Shown here: in pieces, positions 25,564-33,821 of the stretch
How the letters are laid out: every line of letters starts with the position of its first letter
Position numbering within the stretch: the stretch's first letter is position 1
DNA from: Treponema sp.
GTDB lineage: Bacteria; Spirochaetota; Spirochaetia; Treponematales; Treponemataceae
DNA length: 64,000 bases
Assembly (NCBI GenBank): GCA_017525605.1
Contig: JAFXSM010000030.1
Location: forward strand, 62,001 to 126,000
Reading direction: 5' to 3'
Made by a program: the position numbers and the translations under genes
The notes under the pieces: generated by a model
The model's input: only the letters and a program-made list of their open reading frames with translations
Databases searched by the model: none
What the model was told of the DNA's origin: nothing

Positions 25564-26643
25564 TTAAACGTTGAATATTCCGAGCGCGGAGCAGACGAAA
25601 ATCGTTATGAAAAGCGTGAACGCTGATGCGAGCGTCGTCCAGACTACGAGCTGCCCTGCAAGTTCCGCATCGTTGCCCATTTCGCTTGCCATCGGAACTG
25701 ACGAGACCGCAATCGGAGTTCCGTAGAGCGCGATGAGTGCCGGGAATTCTAGCGAGCGGAAGCCGAATTTGTATGCGGCGACAAGACAGACAGCCGGGCA
25801 TAGAACTACGCGCGTGAAAGTTCCGATTATAATCTGCTTTTTGAGCTTTGCGACTGCGGTGAATTCGAAATTTCCTCCGAGCGCGATGAGTGCGATTGTG
25901 GAAGCTGCGCTTGCGAGCGGCTGAATCGACTTGTACACGAACGGAAGATTCTGCTTTATCGTGAACAGCTTCCTGATTTTTACCGTTCCGTCCACATCAC
26001 AAAATTCAACGTTCGGAATGAAATTCCTGATTACGAGCACGACAATTCCTATGAAGACTCCGAGAATCAGCGGGTTCGTGCAAATCTTTTTGAAAATCGA
26101 AACCGACATTGAGAAAAACGATTTTATTTTGTTGTTAGATTTTTCGTCAGATGCTTCGTCAGATTCTTCAACGAAAATCGTGAGCGCGATTGTGGCAAGC
26201 ACGTTGAAAAGCGGAATCGAAACTGACGAGAGAATCGATGCGATTATGACTGGAGTCTGGTCTTTTCCGACGCAAAGGCTCGTTGCAAGCGAAATCCCGA
26301 TTATCGCGTAATTCGACCTGTAGGATGCCTGCAAAAGAACGCCTTTCTGTTTTGGGTCTTTCGTTGCGAACACGGAAACAAAAAATCCGACTGCATAGAA
26401 AATCAGAATCGAAGCGATTGCAAAAAGAACGACAGACGAATATTCGGCGATGTCAAAGATGTTTTCGACGTTGTAGACGTTGTAAAAAAGAAGGCACGGC
26501 AGGCAGCATCTGAAACTGAGCTTGTTCAGCATAGGGAAGAAATTCTGCGGGAGCAATTTTATTCGTTTGAGAAAATACCCTGTCGCGATTACAATTATTA
26601 TTGGAAAAACTGCGTTGCAGGTGAAAAGAAATTTTACGAGCAT
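25564..26643 (-). CDS. AEC-family (auxin efflux carrier-like) transporter
   Basis: 359 aa with about ten hydrophobic segments, typical of the AEC family: the N-terminal VFPIIIVIATGYFLKRIKLL and LSFRCCLPCLLFYNVYNV blocks, and a C-terminal half-repeat beginning near LALGGNFEF. Bacterial members carry malate, malonate or other organic acids. An acidic hydrophilic insert (VEESDEASDEKSNNK, about residues 160-180) sits in the middle loop. It lies upstream of the binding-protein/GGDEF genes on the same strand (88 bp), which might link it with their ligand, perhaps a dicarboxylate (inference). Confidence 0.88.
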   Translation of the reverse strand: MLVKFLFTCNAVFPIIIVIATGYFLKRIKLLPQNFFPMLNKLSFRCCLPCLLFYNVYNVENIFDIAEYSSVVLFAIASILIFYAVGFFVSVFATKDPKQKGVLLQASYRSNYAIIGISLATSLCVGKDQTPVIIASILSSVSIPLFNVLATIALTIFVEESDEASDEKSNNKIKSFFSMSVSIFKKICTNPLILGVFIGIVVLVIRNFIPNVEFCDVDGTVKIRKLFTIKQNLPFVYKSIQPLASAASTIALIALGGNFEFTAVAKLKKQIIIGTFTRVVLCPAVCLVAAYKFGFRSLEFPALIALYGTPIAVSSVPMASEMGNDAELAGQLVVWTTLASAFTLFITIFVCSALGIFNV

Positions 26644-26791
26644 GGGGGAAATTATAGCGGGAACTTAAAAAAACTTTTTTAAATCGGTTTTTTGAAAGAA
26701 TCGTTATGATTTTTATCGTTTTTGTAACTTTCGTTTATACAAAAATTATCCGAATATTTAAAAATACAATTTATTAATAATCGAGGGGTTT

Positions 26792-28900
26792 ATGTCAAAA
26801 AATCAAAAGGAATTGGACAGGTTCGACTTGAAGGGAAAGCGGAATGTCCAGATTACAACGAAGCTGCTTACAATAATCATTGCATCCGTAGTTGTGAGCG
26901 TGTTGGGCGTTGCCTCAATCGAACTGAATATTTTCGGCAACGGTTTCAGGGCGCACACGGATGATAATCTTGCGAATTTTGCAAATGGTCTTGATATGAC
27001 GCTCAAGGACTGGCGCGACACGCTTGAGTCCGACGTTGCGCTTATTGCAGAGCGTCCCGACATAATCGAAGGTCTTTCCGAAAGTGATACATCAAAAATC
27101 CAGAAAGCAATAAACAAGGCGAACGGAACATTGAATGTCGAAGTTCTTGCCGTGACTGATGCCGACGGAATCGTAATCGCAGGCGAAGGTGTCGATGTCG
27201 GAACTTCTGTGGCTGATGTTCAGGCAGTTCAGATTGCGCTTCGGAGCATTGCCGGCTATTCGTATGATGAAATCGGCCATGCGGGATTTTCAATCGTTGC
27301 GGCGACACCTGTTCGCATTGGCGGAAAAAATGCCGGCGCGTTCGTTGCCGCATATTCGCTCGTGAACGGCGACATCGTGAATCAGGTTTACAATTCTTAC
27401 GATGCCGAATGCACTGTTTTCAATGGGTCGACACGAGTTTCATCGACTTTGGGAGAGGACGTTATCGGAACGAAGCTCGACAACCAGCAGATTATCGATT
27501 ACGTTCTCCGCGACGGATATGAATATCACGGAGAGAACAAAATCCGCGGAACTGACTATCTTTCAATCTACTTTCCGCTTGAGTCGAGCAGGGGAGACAT
27601 TTCGGGAATGGTCTTCATCGCCCGAAGCATTGAGGTCGTCGAGCAGTTGCGGTGGAACACAATCAAAATCGTCGCTCCGATTGCGCTAGTCCTAATCCTC
27701 ATTCTTTCGTTCTGCACTTTCAAATTCGTAAAATGGCTCATGTGGCGAATCTATAACGTCACGAACTTCCTCAAAGAACTTGAGACCGGGGACGCTGACC
27801 TTACGAAGCGGTGCAAACTTTTCATCAGGGACGAAATCGGAGACCTCATCGTGCATTTCGATTTGTTTTTGGACAAGCTCCAGCAAATCATGTCGGAAGT
27901 CAAAGGAACAAAGCAGACGCTTCAAAATTCAGGTCTGGCGCTTTTTGACGGAACTCGTGACACATCGAATGCGATTTCGCAGATTTTGCAGAATATCGAC
28001 GGAATGCATTCTCAGATTACGACCCAAAGCAGCAGCGTTGACCATGCTTCATCTGCCGTTGATGAAATTGCAGGTCAGATAACAGACCTCGACAAGCTCG
28101 TCGAAAATCAGTCTTCTGGTGTTGCTCAGGCTTCCGCGGCTGTAGAGCAGATGATTGGAAACATTTCTTCCGTTACGTCTTCAGTTGACAAGATGGCTTC
28201 GTCATTCGATTCGCTCAACCAAAACGTGCAGCTCGGATTCACGAAGCAGCAGGGCGTGAACGACAGAATCAAGCAGATTGAAATCCAGTCGCAGATGCTT
28301 GAGGAAGCGAACGCGGCAATTTCTTCAATCGCAGAGCAGACGAATCTTCTTGCGATGAATGCCGCAATCGAGGCTGCCCATGCTGGCGAGGCCGGAAAGG
28401 GATTCAGCGTCGTTGCGGACGAAATCAGGAAGTTGTCGGAGACATCAGGCGAGCAGTCGCGCTCAATCGGCGAGCAGCTTACGAAAATCAAGGATTCGAT
28501 TGTGGAAGTCGTTTCCGCGTCGAACGAAGCGAGCGAGGCGTTCTCGGCAGTTTCCGGCCACGTCAAACAGACCGACGAGCTTATCGTGCAGATTAAGGCT
28601 GCGATGGAAGAGCAGAACGAAGGCTCAAAGCAGATTGGCACGGCTCTCAAGGACATGAACGACAGCACGGTGGAAGTCCAGAAAGCGTCAAAGAGCATGT
28701 CGCTCAGAAACGAGAAGATTCTTGCGGAGATACGTGAGCTTCAGAATGCGACTGGCACGATGCAGGACAGCATGAACGTCATGGCAGACGGCGCACGGAA
28801 AATCAACGAGACCGGAAACGCGCTTTCATCGATTTCCACTGACGTTCAGGGCGCAATCGGAAAAATCGGCGACCAGATTGACCGTTTCAAGACTGCGTGA
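26792..28900 (+). CDS. Methyl-accepting chemotaxis protein with Cache-type sensor
   Basis: 702 aa. Membrane helix about 25-47, a periplasmic Cache-like sensor (50-285: VEVLAVTDADGIVIAGEG and the GFSIVAATPVRIGGKNAGAFV strand pair), a second helix about 291-312, a HAMP-like linker and a long cytoplasmic signalling coiled coil. The conserved hairpin tip is [20 protein letters not shown] near residue 515. It detects a ligand and signals through CheW/CheA to the flagella. A DctP-type binding protein gene starts 30 bp downstream, suggesting an indirect-binding chemoreceptor. The 700-residue size and two-helix topology are normal. Confidence 0.93.
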   Translation: MSKNQKELDRFDLKGKRNVQITTKLLTIIIASVVVSVLGVASIELNIFGNGFRAHTDDNLANFANGLDMTLKDWRDTLESDVALIAERPDIIEGLSESDTSKIQKAINKANGTLNVEVLAVTDADGIVIAGEGVDVGTSVADVQAVQIALRSIAGYSYDEIGHAGFSIVAATPVRIGGKNAGAFVAAYSLVNGDIVNQVYNSYDAECTVFNGSTRVSSTLGEDVIGTKLDNQQIIDYVLRDGYEYHGENKIRGTDYLSIYFPLESSRGDISGMVFIARSIEVVEQLRWNTIKIVAPIALVLILILSFCTFKFVKWLMWRIYNVTNFLKELETGDADLTKRCKLFIRDEIGDLIVHFDLFLDKLQQIMSEVKGTKQTLQNSGLALFDGTRDTSNAISQILQNIDGMHSQITTQSSSVDHASSAVDEIAGQITDLDKLVENQSSGVAQASAAVEQMIGNISSVTSSVDKMASSFDSLNQNVQLGFTKQQGVNDRIKQIEIQSQMLEEANAAISSIAEQTNLLAMNAAIEAAHAGEAGKGFSVVADEIRKLSETSGEQSRSIGEQLTKIKDSIVEVVSASNEASEAFSAVSGHVKQTDELIVQIKAAMEEQNEGSKQIGTALKDMNDSTVEVQKASKSMSLRNEKILAEIRELQNATGTMQDSMNVMADGARKINETGNALSSISTDVQGAIGKIGDQIDRFKTA

Positions 28901-28930
28901 TTTTGCTGTGATTTTTGGGAGAAAATTTTT

Positions 28931-29947
28931 ATGAAGAAATATATTGCCGCATTTTTTGCAATCGCTTCTGTTTCAGTTCTGTTCACTTCATGCTTTCTGA
29001 AAAAAGACGACATGAAAATCTCAAAGCGTCCTGTCAGGCTCCGTTTGTCCGAAGTCCATGCAAAAGGATATCCGACAAGCCTTGCCGACGAGGAATTCGC
29101 AAGGCTCGTAGAGGAAAGAACTAACGGACGCGTCATAATAGAAGTCAGGACGGGCGGTTCGATTTCCAGCATAGAGACCGACTCAATCAAGGCGTTGCAG
29201 AGCGGAGATTTGGCGTTCACCCGCGTTTCCGCAGCTCCTGTCGCAACATTCGTTCCGAAACTGAACGCAATCATGCTTCCATATCTTTACAAATCTTCCG
29301 AGCACATGTGGAACGTTTTGAACGGCAGAATCGGGCAGGAAATGCTCGACGACATCGAAAAGTCCGATTCTGGCTTGATTGGCCTTTGCTATTACGACGG
29401 CGGCTCTCGAAATTTCTATCTCACAAAAGAAGTCCATTCCGTCGCTGATTTTGCGGGCTTACGAATCCGAGTGCAGAACAACCCGATGATGATTGATATG
29501 TGCAGATATCTTGGCGCGGAGGGCGTTGTTGGAATCGGTGCGGATACCGTTTACAACAAGATTGTTGACGGCGTGATTGACGGCGCGGAGAACAACTGGC
29601 CGACATATCAGAGCATGGGCGATTACAAAGTCGCAAATTACTACATTCTCGACCAGCACACCAGAATCCCTGAAATCCTGATTGCGTCAAAAGCCGCGAT
29701 GCAGCGTGTTTCGTCAGAGGATTTACGAATCATCAAGCAGGTCGCGAGGGAAACGTGCGCGTTCGAAATCAAAAGGTGGAAGGAAAAGGAGCAGGCTTCC
29801 GAGAAAATCGTCCGCGCACACGGAAACACAATCGTTGAGCTGACGCAAGCGCAGTACGAGGAGTTCCAGAATGCGATGGCACCTCTTTACGAGGAGTACG
29901 GAAGCGCATACATGAGCACAATCAATGCGATAAAATCAACAAATTAG
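28931..29947 (+). CDS. TRAP-type (DctP) solute-binding lipoprotein next to a chemoreceptor
   Basis: 338 aa with a lipobox FTSC (Cys at about 21). DctP family: GRVIIEVRTGGSI, the YDGGSRNFYLTKEV block, the binding Arg strand FAGLRIRVQNNPMM and GAENNWPTYQSM. As with the paralogue at 24462-25475, no TRAP membrane subunits are present. It is in the same transcript as the MCP, 30 bp after it. A role in presenting ligand to that receptor is a reasonable inference; scavenging for a distant TRAP permease is the alternative. The next gene, a thioesterase, follows after 34 bp. Confidence 0.9.
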   Translation: MKKYIAAFFAIASVSVLFTSCFLKKDDMKISKRPVRLRLSEVHAKGYPTSLADEEFARLVEERTNGRVIIEVRTGGSISSIETDSIKALQSGDLAFTRVSAAPVATFVPKLNAIMLPYLYKSSEHMWNVLNGRIGQEMLDDIEKSDSGLIGLCYYDGGSRNFYLTKEVHSVADFAGLRIRVQNNPMMIDMCRYLGAEGVVGIGADTVYNKIVDGVIDGAENNWPTYQSMGDYKVANYYILDQHTRIPEILIASKAAMQRVSSEDLRIIKQVARETCAFEIKRWKEKEQASEKIVRAHGNTIVELTQAQYEEFQNAMAPLYEEYGSAYMSTINAIKSTN

Positions 29948-29981
29948 AAATTCAATTTTTGAAAGAGAAAAGAGAAAACAG

Positions 29982-30740
29982 ATGAAAGAGTACAAGCAGT
30001 TTCACGATTCGTCTAAGAAATTCAATTTTCAGACGATGGTCTATTTTTCACAGGCGAACGACAGCAAGCAGCTTTCGTTTTACGATTTATTGAAGATAAC
30101 GTCTGACGGCGCAGTCGAGGATTACAACCAGCAGGGAATGAGCCGCGAGGTGCTTTTTGAGAACCACTTTGCGATACTCGTGAGCCGCCTTTCGTTCAGA
30201 TTCCACCGGCTTCCGCGCGAAAACGAGCGGATTGTGCTCAAAACGTGGGAAGAGAAATCCGAGGCGTTGCAGCTTGTCCGCGCATACGAAATCGAAAGCA
30301 TGGACGGCGAAAAACTCATCAGCGGCTTGAGCGGCTGGCTTGCGGTGAATCCCGACGGGCACAAAATCGTTCCGTCAAAGATGTTCCAGATGCGCCCGCC
30401 TGTCGAACTGCAAACGGAGCACGACTGCCTGAAATACGGAAAAATCGCATATCCAGACGAAAACGAGCTTTCACTTTTCGACGAGCGAATCATAAAATAT
30501 TCGGATTTGGACGGAAACGGGCACACGAACAACGCCCGCTACGGTGCGTTCGTCGCGGACGCGCTTCCTGAAAATCTGCGCCATGTTCAGTTCAAGGATT
30601 TCAGGCTGAACTACGCGAAAGAAGCGAAACTCGGACAAAAAGTTCAGGTTTTCGGAAACGTAAATGAAGAGGCGAAACGCCTTTTCCTCGTCGGAAAAAC
30701 AGAAGAGGGCGTTTCATTCGAAGCCGAGCTTTTGTGGTAG
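29982..30740 (+). CDS. Acyl-ACP thioesterase
   Basis: 252 aa, the length of bacterial FatA/FatB-type acyl-ACP thioesterases with two hot-dog domains. The first contains SFYDLLKITSDGAVEDYNQQ and the second SDLDGNGHTNNARYGAFVAD with the catalytic Asn/His region. It releases free fatty acids from acyl-carrier protein, setting chain length or recycling acyl groups. It is in line with the MCP/binding-protein genes, perhaps by chance. A 24-bp repeat array begins directly after its stop codon. Confidence 0.9.
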   Translation: MKEYKQFHDSSKKFNFQTMVYFSQANDSKQLSFYDLLKITSDGAVEDYNQQGMSREVLFENHFAILVSRLSFRFHRLPRENERIVLKTWEEKSEALQLVRAYEIESMDGEKLISGLSGWLAVNPDGHKIVPSKMFQMRPPVELQTEHDCLKYGKIAYPDENELSLFDERIIKYSDLDGNGHTNNARYGAFVADALPENLRHVQFKDFRLNYAKEAKLGQKVQVFGNVNEEAKRLFLVGKTEEGVSFEAELLW

Positions 30741-30891
30741 CGGTTCGACTACGCTCACCGGCCACGGTTCGGCTACGCTCACCGGCCACGGTTCGGCTAC
30801 GCTCACCGACCACGTTTCGACAACGCTTGCTGGCAACGTTTTTGTTGGTTGCTGAGCGTAGTCGAAGTCGGTTGCTGAGCGTAGCCGAAGC
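30741..30891. repeat. 24-bp tandem repeats followed by inverted copies
   Basis: Three near-identical 24-bp units (CGGTTCGGCTACGCTCACCG plus GCCA, variants at 30741, 30765 and 30789), a diverged fourth (30813), then two units in the opposite sense (GGTTGCTGAGCGTAGTCGAA type, 30847-30891). The two arms can fold into a long hairpin. The array starts 1 nt after a stop codon and ends just before a bidirectional terminator, between convergent genes. Confidence 0.9.
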
Positions 30892-30896
30892 AAAAA

Positions 30897-30933
30897 AAAA
30901 GCTTGAATCTTTTTGAATCAGATTCAAGCTTTT
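30897..30933. terminator. Bidirectional terminator between the thioesterase and efp genes
   Basis: AAAAGCTTGAATCT / AGATTCAAGCTTTT, a perfect 14-bp stem with a 9-nt loop, flanked by A and T runs on both sides, between convergent genes. Confidence 0.92.
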
Positions 30934-30957
30934 TTCATTTTGACGAATCAGAACGGA

Positions 30958-31557
30958 TTATTTTGCGTCCTTTGCGCGCTCAACGAATGAACCGTCGCGT
31001 GTGTCGATTACGATTCTGTCCTCATTGTTGCAGAACAACGGAACCATAACTTCGATTCCAGTGTCCAATGTTGCCGGCTTTGTTGATTTTCCTGAAGTGT
31101 CGCCCTTGATTCCTGGCTCGCAGTAAGTGATTTTGCGTGTGACTTTGATTGGAAGGTCAACACCGACTGCTTTTCCCTCGTAGTATGTTACTTCGAGAGA
31201 GTAGTCGTCGTCGTCACCCTCTGCTTCAGACGGCTTGAGGTATCCTGCGTTGTCGCCCAAATCCTCTTTTGTGAGAACGACTTCTTCCCAGTTCTCGTCC
31301 ATGAAATGATAATCGTTACCGTCGATGTAAGAAAGCTTCACTGCCTTCTTCTCAAGTTCGATTTCATCAAATTTGTCACCTGCATCAACGCCGAGGTCTT
31401 TTGTTGAACCAGTTACAATATTCTTTACGCGGAGATTGACTGTGATACCCTGACGGCCGCCTTTCTGACCAAGTTTCTTCTGAACGATGAGCGGCTCATT
31501 TTCACACATAAAAGCTGTGCCAACTTTGATTTCGTTTGTAGCAATTTTATTACCCAT
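30958..31557 (-). CDS. efp: Elongation factor P, arginine-type
   Basis: 199 aa. EF-P relieves ribosome stalling at polyproline. The three-domain order is clear: the N-terminal KOW-like domain with the tip loop LGQKGGRQGIT, the central VTYYEGKAVGVDLPIKV block and the C-terminal GIEVMVPLFCNNEDRIVIDTRDGSFVERA signature. The modified position is an Arg (R35), not the Lys of most bacteria, matching the EarP rhamnosyltransferase encoded just upstream. It is about 12 residues longer than usual, with an acidic insert (EAEGDDDD) before domain II. The start follows AAAGGA. Confidence 0.95.
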   Translation of the reverse strand: MGNKIATNEIKVGTAFMCENEPLIVQKKLGQKGGRQGITVNLRVKNIVTGSTKDLGVDAGDKFDEIELEKKAVKLSYIDGNDYHFMDENWEEVVLTKEDLGDNAGYLKPSEAEGDDDDYSLEVTYYEGKAVGVDLPIKVTRKITYCEPGIKGDTSGKSTKPATLDTGIEVMVPLFCNNEDRIVIDTRDGSFVERAKDAK

Positions 31558-31606
31558 GATGAGTTCCTTTTGTTAAGAGATATTCCTAAATTGTATTTAA
31601 TACTTG

Positions 31607-32833
31607 CTATTTTATCAATGGCAAAAAATCCAGCAGCTTTTCCGAGAGATTGCCCAATCCGAGCGTCTTTTCCGCAAAATCATGGAACGCTGGTTTTATC
31701 TCATTTATATTGAAGAGAATTTCCTTCAAAAGTTCCGACATTCTCTTCTGCGCTTCGTTTTCGTTCTTGCACTCTGAGATTTTTCCCCACGCATCGGTTG
31801 CTTCCGAACCGCATTCAAGCTCGAAATTCCTGTTGTAGAGCCATGACATTTCGTTGATTTTTTTGCAATTCAGAATGTCAAGGAACGCCTTGAGCTTTAC
31901 AAGATGAAATTCCTCGTCCTGCTTGTAGATGTTCCACAAAAACGGAATCCCTGAGAGCGTCGCGCGCGCGAAAGAGTCCTCTCCGCGGATAAAAAGAAAA
32001 TCCATCGAGCACAAGAATGCGTCCCAAACTTCCTGACTTAAATATGGAAGATAATCGACGCTGAAATTCTTTTTTTGATGTTCGCATTCCGTTTTCCTGA
32101 ACGATTCAAGACCGGCACCCGGAGCAACATAAACTCGAACTTTCTTCGTGGAAAATTCCGCAAACTCGTTGACCGCATCAAAAAAGAACGAAAAATCTTT
32201 CGGGTAAGAAAAAACGAGGATTTTGAATTCGTCTTCCGAAAGCTGAATTTTCTCCGCCAAGTCTGCAATTTTGTTCTTTCTGTAATTCTCGTCCGAAAGC
32301 GAATCCGTGAAATCTTTGTCCAGAATGAGTCCGCCCGTTTTCTCCGTGAAGCCCGGCATGAAAAAGTATTTTCGAACGCTTGCCGTCCTTGCCGCCCCTC
32401 GCAAAAGATGAAAGTCGTCCGCCCATTTTTCCGCCGTGAGGTATTCGATGTTCACGATTTTGCAGAGCTTTTTCGATTCAGAAAATTCTTCTCCGTAAAT
32501 GATTTCGTCCAGCCAGTCGGGAAGCCCGCATTGGAACGTCTGCAAAACGACTTCCGGCGGATTTTCCGAAAAATATTTTCCGCACGTTTTTTCGTCGTTC
32601 CAGTCAAAAATGTTCCAGCCTCGGTACGTTTGAAAACTTTTTTGTGGATTGATTTCTTCCGCCATTCTTCCGAAAGTTTCCAAATCGTTCACGACAAGAT
32701 TCAGTTTCAGAGAAGAATCGATGTCCGAAAGAGAACGGCAGAGTCTGTAAACAACGCCGATGTCGCCGAAGTTGTCGAGCACTTTGCAAAGCACGGTGAT
32801 TTCTTTTATTTCCGATTGATTTGATTCTGACAT
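31607..32833 (-). CDS. earP: EF-P arginine rhamnosyltransferase
   Basis: About 408 aa. It transfers rhamnose from dTDP-rhamnose to the tip Arg of EF-P. The family's N-terminal motif LDNFGDIGVVYRLCRSL (with the catalytic Asp) and C-terminal nucleotide-sugar motif IRGEDSFARATLSGIPFLW are intact. It lies 49 bp upstream of efp on the same strand. The start at 32833 (MSESNQSEIKEITVLC) follows AAGG; an upstream ATG at 32932 would add 33 non-conserved residues. The pairing with an Arg-type EF-P is internally consistent. Confidence 0.93.
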   Translation of the reverse strand: MSESNQSEIKEITVLCKVLDNFGDIGVVYRLCRSLSDIDSSLKLNLVVNDLETFGRMAEEINPQKSFQTYRGWNIFDWNDEKTCGKYFSENPPEVVLQTFQCGLPDWLDEIIYGEEFSESKKLCKIVNIEYLTAEKWADDFHLLRGAARTASVRKYFFMPGFTEKTGGLILDKDFTDSLSDENYRKNKIADLAEKIQLSEDEFKILVFSYPKDFSFFFDAVNEFAEFSTKKVRVYVAPGAGLESFRKTECEHQKKNFSVDYLPYLSQEVWDAFLCSMDFLFIRGEDSFARATLSGIPFLWNIYKQDEEFHLVKLKAFLDILNCKKINEMSWLYNRNFELECGSEATDAWGKISECKNENEAQKRMSELLKEILFNINEIKPAFHDFAEKTLGLGNLSEKLLDFLPLIK

Positions 32834-33023
32834 TTTTAGACCTTCATAGAATTTTGGGTTTTGCATTATAACAAAAAAATTGTGTCTGCAAACAGAACGG
32901 GCTGATAGTTCTATGAACGGCAACGCTGTCACAGGAACATTCGCAAACGTAAACGGTGAGCTTGCGCTAACATTTTGTGATAAGTTTGTTACTTATTATT
33001 TGGTTAAAAACTAACGTTTTTCG

Positions 33024-33067
33024 CTTTCTTCCGTGAACCGCGTTAGCGGTGAACAAATCCGTTTGTT
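33024..33067. repeat. 44-bp direct repeat, left copy, flanking the toxin-antitoxin cassette
   Basis: Begins CTTTCTTCCGT and ends AAATCCGTTTGTT, with 43 of 44 bases equal to the copy at 33755-33798. It contains two adjacent small hairpins, ACCGC-GTTA-GCGGT and AACAAA-TCCG-TTTGTT, a REP-like layout. The 32834-33023 stretch to its left holds an AT-rich region with no supported gene. Confidence 0.9.
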
Positions 33068-33076
33068 AAATTTTTT

Positions 33077-33094
33077 TATACTTAGGGGTATAAT
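33077..33094 (+). promoter_or_regulatory. Probable promoter and operator of the toxin-antitoxin operon
   Basis: A -10 TATAAT (33089-33094) is overlapped by an inverted repeat TATAC-N6-GTATA (33077-33092), the position expected for antitoxin autoregulation. A weak -35 (TTGTTA, 33063-33068) lies 20 nt upstream, partly inside the direct repeat. Confidence 0.5.
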
Positions 33095-33112
33095 CATTGT
33101 GGAGGTGTAAAA

Positions 33113-33340
33113 ATGAGTGATTTTGCATTGTCGTATTTCAATACTGAATTGGACAAGCTGGACGTGCCGTCATTGAAGCAGATTCTGGAAAAAGTCAAAA
33201 CTCTGATAGCAAAGAAAGAAGCAAAGCAGGACGAAATAGACTTTTCCTTTGTTGATAATATGGTCGGGATTTTATCTCACGAGGAAGTTGATGAAATGAG
33301 AAAGCATTGTCATCTGAATTTCCGAGAGGTCGAAATATGA
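33113..33340 (+). CDS. Putative antitoxin of a PIN-type toxin-antitoxin pair
   Basis: 75 aa, acidic and helical, with a GGAGGTG ribosome site. The N-terminal half (LDVPSLKQILEKVKTLIAKKE) is a long helix and the C terminus (LSHEEVDEMRKHCHLNFREV) could be the part that covers the toxin active site. No named DNA-binding family was recognised. Its stop codon overlaps the start of a PIN-domain gene (ATGA-type), the typical antitoxin-first arrangement. Confidence 0.72.
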   Translation: MSDFALSYFNTELDKLDVPSLKQILEKVKTLIAKKEAKQDEIDFSFVDNMVGILSHEEVDEMRKHCHLNFREVEI

Positions 33341-33734
33341 TGTATTTTTTGGCACGAACGTCATTATCGACATAATTGACAACAACAAGACTGTAATAGA
33401 GCGATTCAAAAAATGCTATGCAAGTTCAATTGTGCGGATTCCCGACATTGTTTTTTACGAGATCAAGCGAGGTTTTGATTACATCGACCCGAAAAATCAG
33501 TTGTCAACTTTTTTGGATTTTGAGCGGCGGTGCAACATTGTTTATCAAACTCGTTGGTCGCTAGAAATTGCCGCAAAAAATTATGCTCTTTTGAGAAAAG
33601 CTGGCACTCCGATTGAAGACGGCGATTTGCTTATCGGTTCTCTTGCAATTGCTGAAAAAGCCATTCTTGTAACGAACAACACAAAGCATTTGTCCCGCCT
33701 GCCAGAAATTCAACTGGAAAACTGGGCGGAGTAG
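33337..33734 (+). pseudogene. PIN-domain toxin (VapC-like), frameshifted at the first catalytic Asp
   Basis: The start overlaps the antitoxin stop. The frame from 33337 reads MMYFL and then fails within 15 codons. One base fewer restores TNVIIDIIDNN and the rest of a PIN ribonuclease to 33734 (about 132 residues in all): IPDIVFYEIKRGF, DGDLLIGSLAIAEKAILVTN. The missing base lies in TTGG-CACGAAC (33349-33359), where TTGGACACGAAC would encode the family's LDTN with its first metal-binding Asp. The toxin is therefore probably inactive, leaving a lone antitoxin, unless it is a sequencing error. Confidence 0.8.
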
Positions 33735-33754
33735 CACCGCCCTAACAATTTTCT

Positions 33755-33798
33755 CTTTCTTCCGTAAACCGCGTTAGCGGTGAACAAATCCGTTTGTT
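33755..33798. repeat. 44-bp direct repeat, right copy
   Basis: Differs from the left copy (33024-33067) at one base (TAAACC for TGAACC). It begins 20 nt after the PIN stop codon. The two copies bracket exactly the promoter, antitoxin and toxin. Confidence 0.9.
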
Positions 33799-33821
33799 TT
33801 TCCGTTTTCCACTTTCCGCTT

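Noticed and set aside
30741-30891. Possible CRISPR-like array of 24-bp units
   Set aside because: Units are contiguous without spacers and the second half is inverted; no cas genes are present.
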